Shown in pieces: positions 20,724 through 31,600 of a stretch of 64,000 nt of DNA. The stretch comes from Drosophila persimilis (lineage: Eukaryota > Arthropoda > Insecta > Diptera > Drosophilidae), in assembly GCF_003286085.1 (NCBI RefSeq), contig NW_020825604.1, forward strand, positions 1 to 64,000, in the 5' to 3' direction. Position 1 is the stretch's first letter, and each line of letters opens with the position of its first letter. The notes beneath the pieces were generated by a model, which worked only from the letters and a program-made list of their open reading frames with translations, did not search any database and was not told the DNA's origin. Made by a program: the position numbers and the translations under genes.

Positions 20724-21877
20724 CTGCAACGAAGAAAAAGACGTCAATACGGACAACAACGAAAAACGGCCAAAACAAATTAAATCTACACTTACCTGCC
20801 AATCACCAGACTGAGCTGACCATCAAGAAGCTGCCTCGCCATCAACAATGACAATCTTCTGCCAATTGGGCGGAAAAGGAGTCCTCTTCTGATGACGCTG
20901 CCACCACACCATGGCCGTGACGTCACGCCACTCTCAACCAACAGCAGCCATTCCAAACGACGACGCAGATGCTGGCGCCTGTTGCCGCTCCACTGGGTCG
21001 CACCCGTCTCTCATGCCAATTATGTGAGGGCGGGATGGCCTGGTGTTGAGCCGCCAGACGCCAGCAAATCCTGCAAAAAAAGGACAATCATGTAGGAGGC
21101 TGCCAATAAAAACATAAACACTCACCTGCAAACGTCTTCACGCCATCACAAACCGGACAAGGGTCGCCAGCAACAACATCCAAACGCCGACAAGTACCTG
21201 CAAATAAAGACAAATTAAAACCAAAGCCAAAAACAAACACCTCACCTGGATGGCCGGACCAGCAGCCATTCAAAACGCCATTAAAAACTGACGACGAACG
21301 TGGCCGAGGAGGCCAGGCCAATCCACCCGACAGCGCATCCTGGTGGCCGGACCAGCAGCCACTTGGATGCGGCCAATGACACAAAACGTTGGCATCACAT
21401 ATCGATGCCAATGCCAACGACAATGCAGTTGGGGGGCCGGACCAGTGCCACTCGAGTGCAGCAGCCAACACAAACCAGCGACAGATGCAACGTGGGCGGC
21501 CGGAACAGAGCCGCTCGCCAACAACTCCATCATAGCCCACGATGCACGCCATCTCCGAGTCCAGCCATCGCCACTAAGGATCCCAGATGGTGCCACTAAT
21601 CCTGCACAGGGGGGCAACGGAGCCGGCCGGTATGCGGCGCAATGTTCTGCATTGCGTTTGCCATGCCGGCCGGTGCTTTGTTGTAGTTGTCCTCCTGCTA
21701 AAAATAAATGATATTTAAGTATGTTTATTGTTGTGTAAATGTATTGTAATTATTGTTTGTTTTACCTTGTATATATCTCTGTAGTTTTGTAGTCCTTATT
21801 TGTAGTAATTGTAGATAGATTGTCCTTAGCTGTAATGTAATTTAATTAATTTTAGTTATTTATTTTAGCATATTTAC
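20724..21877 (-). ncRNA. Putative spliced antisense transcript across the 3' UTR (copy C)
   Basis: On the strand opposite gag five GT-AG pairs stand in series: 21830-21877 (48 nt), 21695-21765 (71), 21198-21245 (48), 21071-21125 (55) and 20724-20795 (72). Donors are strong (AAAG|GTAAAT, CAAG|GTAAAA, CCAG|GTGAGG, GCAG|GTGAGT, GCAG|GTAAGT). Acceptors have pyrimidine tracts (for example TTTTTTTGCAG). A weaker sixth pair, 20333-20404 (72 nt), lies inside gag. Exon sizes between them are 64, 449, 72 and 275 nt. All sizes fit short fly introns. Copies A, B, D, F, G and H keep equivalent sites. The role is unknown: piRNA or antisense control is possible, and an ORF of 171 aa forms after splicing here. 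No RNA evidence is available. Confidence 0.55.
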
Positions 21878-21994
21878 CTTTCTTCTTCTTCTCCTTCTTT
21901 CCTAACTATCACCACTAACCATACAGTATACAGTATACAGCTATCACCCATTCCCCAATATTTGACAAGTGGCAACGCCATTAATGACCAAAAT

Positions 21995-23835
21995 CACTAA
22001 CCATACAGTATATAGATGTGCCAGTTCATCAACGAAAGTGTCACACACTGACTTGCGCTATCAATACCCCAGAGTGACGTCATCATGAGAGAGAGAGCGC
22101 AAAGAGAACATCTCTGCTTGTGTTAGTACACACGCAATATGTTTCGACAAAAATATGTGATTGTATGTTTTTTCAGATTTTTTGAACTCTCTCAGGTCTG
22201 ATCTGTTTTGCCACCAGCATGTTTTAGTGTATGGGTGCACATGCATTCTCACGTACTTTGCGTGTGTGTGTTTACTATTGCTGGCCGCTAGAACTGAAAT
22301 TTGAGTTTGGTTCTTGTTTCGGGTCTTTCGATGGACTGACCTACCGCCACAAAATAAATGAAGAATGGGCAGGGGGTGGGGGTATGGTACACTAGCGCGC
22401 GGGAAACAACATAAAAGCTGTTATTTTTTTGATTTATACCACAAAATATAAAATATTACAATAATATAATTACACATTTATTTCCTTATTTTAAACAGGT
22501 TGATTATAAATTATACAAATTATGCAAACGCCGTCGGTTCTCGACGTTTTGTTTATATTTATATTTATATTATATTATATTTATATTTTTGTTTATTATA
22601 ACTAAAACAATGATGTATGTACATATCTAAATATACAATATAAGAAAAAATATATATATTCTTAAATAAATATGCATAAATATAAATGGAATTGGTTTTA
22701 CATATGTATATTTCAAATCAATTGTCAATCGCGCGCTTTCCGACGGGAATCTGCAAAGTACAAATTTTGATGCGGGTCGCACCTTGAATACTCTCATGGA
22801 CAATACCCATAAATTTTCTAATTCAATTATAAAGACAACATTAAGACAACAGTAATTTTGAAAATCCTCATGCAATATACGAATGTAATAATCTTTAATA
22901 TTTATGTACATAAGATATTTTATATATATATATATACAATACCAAAGACTATACAATACCAAGATGAGCGACCAAAAAGCTGACCACCGGTTTTGAAATT
23001 CCTCACGAAGATATATCACTGCAACATAGCCGAAGGCAGAATCCATGTGGACATTCTGAGCTCATCCTGGTCGCCGGTCCTGACCTCTCCATCCAATCGC
23101 TGCTGTCGGACCCCATTAGGGACAGCCGCATGATGTCCGCCGCGGCCGCCATGTTCAAGGAAGACCGCGAGAAGTACGACCGCTTGGCACGCGAGTGGAC
23201 CGATCGCTACGCCAAGATCCAGGTTGGAGTGGTGTCTGTGGGGTCCAGTGGAGCGCGGCACGCAGCCGGGCCTCGTGTCCAGGGGCGCAGGCTCGTAGCA
23301 GCGGCCTTGGGGTGCGTCCTCCTCCCGCCGTTCGCCTGGGAAGGATGTGCCCGGCTCTCCGGACGTGGACTTCGACAAAGTGCGCCTGCGTAGAACGTGC
23401 CCGCCCACATAGCGCCCCGGGACGGGTGGGTTGTCCAGGACTTGTGAAATCCAGCGACGTTTGGAAGGAGCGCTCTGGTTGGCCACGGCCTCCGCTGCGG
23501 GCGTCGCGTTGTCGCCGAGCATTCGCTGTCGTCTTGGCCGAAGCATCAGCCTTCCGTTTCCTCTGGGGCATGACAAATTACTGACTCTTTTGGCCTTCCT
23601 GCGATAATAATTCAAGCGTAAATATTAATATTTTCACTTTCCACTCAAGTCTCAAGTCCAGTGGAAACCGATAATTATCAATCGACAACACAACTTTTCC
23701 GATAACTCTTACTTAATTCGGGAATAAAGAAGCCCTGACAATTTTCTTCATTTTTTTCAGATTTAATTTTGCCGCGCGCCGCTGGACCTCACATACGCCA
23801 GAACCGGCGGGCGCCTGTATACTGTATGGTTAGTG
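21995..23835 (+). mobile_element. TE2: 1.8-kb deletion derivative of the TIR transposon
   Basis: Starts CACTAACC at the same unit position as TE1, with CCAAAAT on both sides (21988-21994, 23836-23842). Contains the 542-bp left TIR, an A+T-rich part, the E2 fragment, one 375-bp-type unit and the ORF start MPQRKRKADASAK (minus, 23571). It then jumps from GGCGGGCGCCT directly to the last 18 bp of the right TIR. It lacks the LOA insertion, so TE2 shows the empty LOA site. Confidence 0.85.
22984..23216 (+). pseudogene. E2 fragment in TE2, frameshifted
   Basis: Same captured fragment as 8624-8872, with the His codon in place of the catalytic Cys. It has a 16-bp deletion after WSPVL that breaks the frame. 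TE3 has the identical deletion, which ties TE2 and TE3 together. Confidence 0.8.
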
Positions 23836-24158
23836 CCAAAATATACCACGCCAATTAGGAAAATACCGCGCCGATAACACACACAAAAAGCCATTTCAAA
23901 TTTAAATTGCATTTATCAATGCCCAGTGTGTTATCGGTCGCCAACTTCGGCAATTATGCCCAGCCAATTCCACTCCCACCCCCCCCCACCCACTTCAAAT
24001 GCCACTAAATGCCAAATGAGGCTGAGCAGGAACAAAATTTACACTGCCAGCCATCGCCACTCTGCCACACGCCCCAACAAAGCCACTTCAACCGCCCACA
24101 AGATGCTATGCGGTCGTCTCTTCGGAGCTACACGCGCCCGGATCGTAAGATCCGGAAG

Positions 24159-24165
24159 TATAAAG
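24159..24165 (+). promoter_or_regulatory. TATA-like box in the leader of copy D
   Basis: TATAAAG in the conserved block, 984 bp before the gag ATG. The greater distance is mostly due to extra 85-bp repeats. Confidence 0.3.
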
Positions 24166-24510
24166 TATCCGGGCGGTTATACGGGAGCAGGCAATTTTCC
24201 CCTTCCCTTCCCATCCCATCCTTGACAACAGAGCAGCCAATTCACACAGCACAAAGAAACATTAGACACGTGCCATTGCCCAATAACAACACACACACAG
24301 CCACTAAATCAGGCCAGCCATAAAATTTGCATTGCCTACTTGTCGGTGCTGCTGCCCTCGGACCATTTTCATCTCACTCAATATTGGGGTGAGTGAAAGT
24401 GGAACCGGGGTGAGAGCACCGGTAAATGACGATCGGCGATTGGGTCTCTCGAGTGTGGAGAGCATGGGAGTTGGCGGACATATGAGTGTTCCACCATGAA
24501 CCTCGTCCGT

Positions 24511-24727
24511 GACTCTCATCTCGTCCGCCCGCTCGAGAGGTCGCGATCGTCGGACGTATAATAATTGAATTATTCGCCGCCTCCATTAAAATAGAGACTC
24601 TCATCTCGTCCGCCCGCTCGAGAGGTCGCGATCGTCGGACGTATAATAATTGAATTATTCGCCGCCTCCATTAAAATAGAGACTCTCATCTCGTCCGCCC
24701 GCTCGAGAGGTCGCGATCGTCGGACGT
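24511..24727 (+). repeat. 85-bp leader repeats, two units plus 47 bp
   Basis: Units start at 24511, 24596 and 24681, and the third stops after CGGACGT. Copy G has the same 217-bp array inverted at 50096-50312. HeT-A 5' ends gain partial copies of an upstream neighbour as tags during transcription; a similar origin is possible here. Confidence 0.85.
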
Positions 24728-25142
24728 GCCATCATTGTTTTTCGTGTCGTTTTTGCCGTGTCGCCATCTCATCTCCGTTGCCTTTCTGTGTTGCCCTGTT
24801 TTCTTTTTGTGCTGTCTGTCGTGTGCCGTGCCGTGCTGTGCCGTGCCCCCCGCTGACATGACAAAAAGTCCCTTCCCCACCACCACTACCGCCAATACTA
24901 CCGACAAACTTTCTTCTCCCCAATAAATGTGAATAAATGTGATTAATTTTAAACGCCAATAAAAACACAAACCTAACTAGATACACAAACTAACTAGATA
25001 CACAAACTAACTAGAGAAAACTGTGTAAAGAGACAGAAAGTGCCAATAAATACATTAAATACAAACACACACACAAGTGACTTTTTAATAAGGAAAGCAA
25101 CAAACAGACAGCAAATCGCCAACACAGAAACCAACAACAACC

Positions 25143-26522
25143 ATGACGAGAGGAATGGCCAGACGAGGGTCAAACAGACGCCACAGCGACGGCGGCAGAG
25201 CGGCCCGCAGAGGCGCACTAGCAGCAGCAGCAGCAGCCAACAACACCAACACCAACACCGCCAATAGCAGCAGCAGCAGCAGAGCCCTCGGCGCAGGCAT
25301 CAATACCAACACAAACGCCCCAGCCAATGCAGAGCGACGTCGCCACAGTCACCCAGAGAGTGAGTACCCAGCCATTGCCATGGCCGACCTATCCACGGCC
25401 ACAGCCACTCCCCCCTCGAGCCCCATAAAATCAGCAACAACAGCAGCGCCAATACAAACTGCAAGTCCCGCAACCCCGCCAAAACCCAAAAACCCGCCAA
25501 ACCAAAAGGGAAAGGCCGATAGGACGCCGCTCTCGCTGCCGCTTTTCCCGCCTCTCACGCTCTCGAACATTGAAAACCGTTCGAGAGCAACGGGAGAGGG
25601 AGAAGTCGGAGGAGAGCCGGCAAGCCGACGCGCAGGAGCGGAGCGCCAAAACGGCCAACGGGCAGCCACACACACATACACGACCGGATCGAACCCGTTG
25701 CGAATCGAACTTGGTTCAAGTTCGAGCAACGGGTCGATCCAAGCCATAGCCCAGTCAGCACCTATACAAACAGCAACAACTACACAACCACAACCACAGC
25801 CAATCCCACCAACACCGAAACGACGCCGCGCCCTCATCGACAGTGAGAGCGACGATGAGGTTGAGGCTGAGACGAAGCAGGCCAGACGACGGGGCCGCCA
25901 TCACCATCATCACCAGCAGCGACCGCCAATCAAGAGGCCTATTAAAAAGAGGCAAACCATGGAGGAGCTGGAGGCCATTGTCCAGGAGCAGCTGAGGCAG
26001 CACGAGCTGCGGCAGCAACAGCAAAAGCAGCAAAAACGGACAACAAAAACCGCCAACACCAACACAGTTGCCGCTCCTGCCTCTCTGCCGCAATCTGCAC
26101 AGCCAACACATGCCCATGCCCCTGCCTCTGCCTCTACCACTACTAATACAAATGCTGACAATACCAATACAAATAATGACGCCAACGCAATGACAAATAC
26201 AATCACCAACACCGTCACCGCCACTAACACCAGCACCAACGCCACAACCAACACCAACACAACTACTGCCACTCCCAATACAAACACCCTTGCCATTGCC
26301 AATGACATCCGGCACGGCGAGTTCGGGCATCAGCCTGTGGAGGACAGAGGATTGAGGATCCTCATCCGAGGTCTTCCTCATTCCACGCCCTCTGACTGGT
26401 TCCGGGACTGCATGCAGGCCGAGGGGTACACGGTCCGGTATGCTCGGACGATCACCGATCGGTTCGATCGCAGCCGCCAATACAACCTCTTTGAGGCTGA
26501 GATCGCCCCCAAACCGGACCGT
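25143..26522 (+). pseudogene. gag: gag of copy D, 5' part (to LTR insertion)
   Basis: First 460 codons of the longer gag subtype, through the PRE_C2HC-like region (ending EIAPKPDR). The insertion lies just before the GQYDVLKL motif and the zinc knuckles. A read-through ORF continues 120 bp into the LTR to a stop at 26640, adding about 40 foreign residues and no zinc finger. Confidence 0.85.
26519..26522. repeat. 4-bp target duplication CCGT (left)
   Basis: CCGT before the LTR and again at 36245-36248. Intact copies have a single CCGT in GGACCGTGGCC. A 4-bp duplication is typical of many Ty3-type elements. Confidence 0.9.
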
Positions 26523-28555
26523 TGTAACGTGCAACCACGATGTAGGCGAGATGGTCCTCTCAGCTTGAAGCGGCACGCTGTCAATTTTCCGGCTACTGGC
26601 TCGTCGGCCACGAGTGTGGTGTTCTTGTTTATTTGCTCCTAAGCTGAGGCCTACCCTATTATTATTTTACATTTAATGCGTGTCAATAAGCCATATGAAA
26701 CCGGACGGAAAGCACAACACCTAAAACGAAAGACAATAACTGCACTGGTGAACGGACAACGAAAAGAATTCCTCAGCTGTTCATGAGGAGTGATGTTCGC
26801 CCACCCTACCTTGGTCTTGCTGTGCCCGATACCACATAATTTGTTACAAGACCCCTTATATTATGCGAGACCTACAGGGGCTTGCTGCAGGAGATCAAAC
26901 ACTATTGCTTCTACTCAGACATTATAAACGTTTATTTATTTCTTATGACTAAAATTAGTGATCCCCAGTAATTTAATGTACTCATTAGCTTCTCCCTTCC
27001 CCGAGTATTGGCTACGACTTAATTTTAAATAATTTGAGTAAAGTACTGTAAATAAATAAGAAGCTTAGGCTAGATATGAGAGAGAACAGATGATTTGAAT
27101 AGGAGTGAAAAGAAAAGAAATGTAAGAAAATTTTATGTGAGCATTTGCTGGGCATAGCGATCCACCAAAAGAGAAGGTGTAATGTACGAGAGGCGTAGGG
27201 AAAAGAATCAAGAGGTGAACTTTCTGATGCCCTCTCTTTTCAACCCACTAATTGGGTGCGCTCCCGTGGCGAACTTTCATATTTTTATATATTTTTCGAA
27301 CTTTCATATACATATTTTATTTATTCAATTAAACGACTTACAGGAACCTCCATCGACGAAGCGCTTCCGATTTGGGCCCCTGAAAAGTTTAAAAAAAAAA
27401 GGAAGAACACACACAATTCGCACACACAAAAAAATGAGATGACGACCGAGTGGCTCAGGCAGATCGAGTTAATTTTAACGGTGATTGTCTGTCTCTTTTC
27501 TTCCCGTCCCTCACGCCGCCTTACATTCCTCTGCGCTCAGTCTTGCATTCCTATGTGCAGATTAGCGGCGCTTATCGGGCACCGGTATGTGGGGGCTCGC
27601 CCGCAGCGCAAAGTTAGGTGGAGAGAGATAGATAGGGATAGCGAGCTAAAGAAGCCTAAATGAGAGGGAGAATAAAATAACTCGGGTATTGATGCTTAGA
27701 GCATCTGACTACGATCCGTTATTTGTTTCTTATATTTGATTCCTTTTTTTTTGTTATTGTTATTTTTGAACTGGGCGAGAAATTGTGAGAAATTTGCTAG
27801 TTCGATCTGCCACTATTTGCCGCCACTGCAGAACACTTTTTTTTCTTTGCCTCCTCCCCTGCGCACGGGGTATGGACGCATACGCGGAGCGATGAACAAG
27901 CCGACGCGGCTGCCGTCTGCCGGGCACTAGTTGGCCTCTCCTCTCTGGCTCGCCGAACTGCTCCAAGGCGACGACCCAAAGCTCCGGCGAATTTCTACGA
28001 ATTTCAGCTGGTAGTCGTGGAAGACGAGCCTCCTCCAATTTAAAACCTATGGAAATTTGCACCCACAAATACACTTTACAATATACACTTTCTCTAGTCT
28101 GTCTTTTTCTCCTCAACTTACCCAAACGGGTGACCCGTCGAAAGGGTGTATCGAAGAGGTTTCACTAATCACCGCCTCACTGCCTGGGCTACTTTTCACT
28201 AGTTATTGTATTTAGATGGTTTTTCTCTTTTTTCTTTCTTTGAATATTCAAATACGGCTGCCACTATAGAGGACACTTGGTGAACAAAATCCAATGCTGT
28301 CGACCAGGCTTGGAATCCCGCAATGGCGTCCAATGCCATCTATTTATAGCCTTTTATCTTGTCCGACTTCGACTTCGAACTCGCTCTCCTTTCGACGAGG
28401 AAGTCTGACCTGGCTCTGACCCACTCTTTGATCCCAGGCCCTCTTTGCCGACTGTTAAAGAGAGTTTGTCTTGCCTCTCGTTAGACGGTGCCTAATTTTC
28501 GGCGGACCCCAAAAACCCTAGGCCTCCTCACAGCAGCTACAAGCCTCACCGTACA
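26523..28555 (-). repeat. 3' LTR of the first LTR element
   Basis: Starts TGTAACGTGC and ends CCTCACCGTACA on the plus strand. Unusually long (2.03 kb). The ORFs of 64-135 aa inside it occur in both LTRs and look fortuitous. Confidence 0.92.
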
Positions 28556-28568
28556 ACTCCCCCCTGCC
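28556..28568 (-). other. Polypurine tract of the first LTR element
   Basis: GGCAGGGGGGAGT on the minus strand, directly before the 3' LTR. This is the expected plus-strand primer site. Confidence 0.8.
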
Positions 28569-28620
28569 AAGATCAGACTTGGGGTGCAGAAGGCTCACAA
28601 GGATGAACCGCTTGTAGCTG

Positions 28621-31600
28621 TTATTGGCGGATATCTTTCCCGTGGTATTTCCCAATGATTCGGCCCTGCAAATCTTCCAACTCATAAAGCGAATTTCCTA
28701 GCTTTCTCCGAACTCTAGCCTTCACGAAAGCGTGCCCAAGCTTAGCGTTGTATCCAGCTTGGAAGTTGCTTTGTTTAAAATTCCTTCTATAAACTTCCTG
28801 CCCAACCTGGTATACTATCTCTCTTGATCTTAGATTATACTGCTTTTCATTACGTGCATTTTGCTTATCCATTACTTCACGTGCTTTCTTCCTGACCAAC
28901 TCCAAGGAATCCTCTTTTGTAAAAGCTGCCGCCCTGTCTTCCAACATCTCTAGTGATCTCAGCAAAGAGTAAGTGCCACCAGAAGTGATCATCTGCTGAC
29001 CAAACACCATGTAGTATGGCGTAGCGCCTACTCCCGAGTGGATGGACGATCTCAGCGCGCAACAAATGCTGCTTAAATTCTCGTCCCAATCTTTTTGATC
29101 CGGACGCACATACGCTCTGATGGCGGCAATCACTGAGCGATTGACTCTCTCGGAGGCATTTGCCTGTGGCGCGTGTACCGCTGTCAAGGTATGTGAGATA
29201 CGGTGGCTTTTTAAAAGGCTTTGGAATTTTTCAGCCCTGAATTGGGATCCATTGTCGGACACTATGGTTTCGGGCACCCCGAAAGTATGAAAGAGATCCT
29301 CCCGCAAGTATTTGATAATTACATCAGCTGTCAGCTTCTTAACGGCTTTGAGGAAAACAAATTTAGAATAATGGTCTAACACGATAAAAATAGCGACGTG
29401 ACCACTTCGTGACCTAGGATATGGACCAAGAAAATCAATGTATAGTCGCTGAAAGAATCTTTGTGATTCGGCCGGCTTTCCCATGGGTGGCCGCAAGGTA
29501 AAGTTTGGCGCCTTTGTGGTCTTACACTCACTGCAATTATTCACATAAGCTTTGACGTCGTTAACCAATCCTGGCCAAAAGTAGTACCTACGGACGCGCT
29601 CCAAGGTCTTGTGAATACCCCCATGCGAGGCTAACGGATCATCATGTGACTGTTTTAAGATCTCGCCGATCAATTCCTTAGGCACCCATAATTTCCAAGC
29701 AAACGAGTCATGAAGAAGGTCGCCATTCGCATGCTCAGCTCTCCGGTAAACTAAGTTGTCGACCACTTTTACGTCTGGCAATCGTTCCTGGTTGCTCTTT
29801 ACCCGCTCCACCAATTCAAGATACTCTACCGCTCTGAAGTGAGGAGAATCTAGATCCACCAGGAGCCCATTACTCTTGTCTATTGCTGCGATCTCATCCT
29901 GGTGAACCCTTGACAATGCATCTGGGACTATGTTCTGGGTTCCCTTTCGGTGCTCGATGCTAAATCGGAAACCTTGCAATTTTAGTGCCCATCGAGCTAA
30001 CCTCGAGTGCAGATCATTTTGGGACATCAACCACTTCAGTGAGGCATGATCCGTTATCACGGTGAATTGATGACCTTCGACATAAGCTCTGAACTTTTTA
30101 ATGCACACTAAGGCCGCCAGGCACTCTAGCTCGGTCACTGTATAATTGCGCTGGGCTTTATTCAGCTTTTTAGACACGAAAGCTATCGGCATCTCATCCC
30201 CTTCTTCCGTCTTTTGGACTAGTACACCCCCTACTCCCGTATTGCTCGCGTCGCAATGTATATAGAAGGGCTTTCCAAAGTCAGGACTTCTTAAAACTGG
30301 CGCCTTGCACAGCGTTTCTTTCAATTTTTCAAAGGCCTCTATTCCATCCTGGGACATGACGAATTTTTTTTTCTGTTTTAGCAAGTCTGTTAGAGGGGCG
30401 GATAGTGAAGCAAAATCATGTATAAATTTCCTATACCACCCGGCCATTCCAAGGAAGCTCCTTAGGGCTCGGAGAGTTCTTGGGAGCGGAAACTTAGTAA
30501 TGGCGGAAATCTTTTCCGGGTCTGTTTTAATGCCGCCTTCGCCAATTACGTGACCTAGATATTTTACGGATCTCCTACAGAATCTGCTCTTCTCTATATT
30601 TATGGTCAGCCCTGCGTGACGGATGTGTTCTGCCACCGAACGCAGTACCTCAAGATGCGAGGGAAATGTGTCTGAAATGACCAGCAGGTCATCTAAGTAG
30701 ACAAAAACTTGATTTCGGAGAGCGGCGGGTATTACCTTATCCATGAGTCTGGACATGGTTTGTGAGGCGTTGCATAAACCAAACGGCATGACCTTGTATT
30801 GGTACAACGGCCTCCCTGGTATGGTGAACGCAGTCTTGTCTCTCGACGCCACCTCCAAAGGTATTTGCCAAAATGCATCTTTCAAGTCCAGGCTAGTTAC
30901 ATATTCTGCCTTGGGCAATCTACTCAAGATGCCATCAATCTGGGGCAACGGGTACGCATCTTTTTCTGTCACCGCGTTTACTTTTCGACTGTCTAGACAA
31001 AGACGAGCTTTCCCAGGCTTTTGGACCAGAACCACCGGAGAAGACCAAGCGCTTCCTGACTCCTCAATCACCCCTAATCTCAGCATCCTATCAACTTCCC
31101 CGTACAGCAATTTCTCAACAGCCGGTGAGACTGAGAAATGTCTCTGCTTTACGGGCTTCGCATTCCCCACATCGATGGTATGACAAAGCATATCTGTCCT
31201 TCCCAGACCCGACACAGCGAAGGATGGAAATAGGGAAATCACCTGGTTTAACGCCGCCTCCTGAGCAGACGTAAGTGTATGAACATCAGAACTCTCGCAA
31301 ATTTCGGAAATCTTCCATTCGGACGGTAATAATTCAAAAAGGGACCAAAAATCAATACCTAAATATAAATCTTGACTTAAATTAGGAATTATGAATAGCT
31401 CTATGTTTTTAGACTCCCCACGGTACTCTATCTTAGTTGTTAACTTTCCTACTATTTGATGCTTCTTTCCATCAGCCGTAAAAGCATTGGACGACACCAA
31501 TTTAAATGGTTTCTTACTGCATACTACCTCCTTTGCCAATTGACCACCCACGCAACTCATTCCGGCGCCGGTATCTAGCAATCCTACTACGGTTCTATCC

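Larger units (their letters stand above)
17704..21994 (+). mobile_element. HeT-A/TART-type unit, copy C (complete)
   Basis: 4.3-kb unit with intact gag of the shorter subtype. The leader is shortened (TATA at 18006 to ATG 518 bp): the stretch from GACAAACTTTC to GACAGCAAATC present in copy B is missing, and there is no complete 85-bp repeat. The 3' UTR ends at the TE2 insertion point, the same base as in copy A. Confidence 0.8.

Noticed and set aside
27182..27663. ORFs of 86 and 135 codons within the LTR
   Set aside because: Present identically in both LTRs, no protein features, A+T-rich composition. They are fortuitous.
27688..27720. tRNA-like sequence in the LTR (GAGCATCTGACTACGATC)
   Set aside because: Resembles a D-arm/anticodon stretch, but the anticodon stem does not pair and no acceptor or T arm is found. 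It occurs in both LTRs as plain LTR sequence.
28556..28620. Possible env gene of the first LTR element
   Set aside because: Only 65 bp lie between the pol stop and the 3' LTR. No envelope-like frame exists on either strand there.
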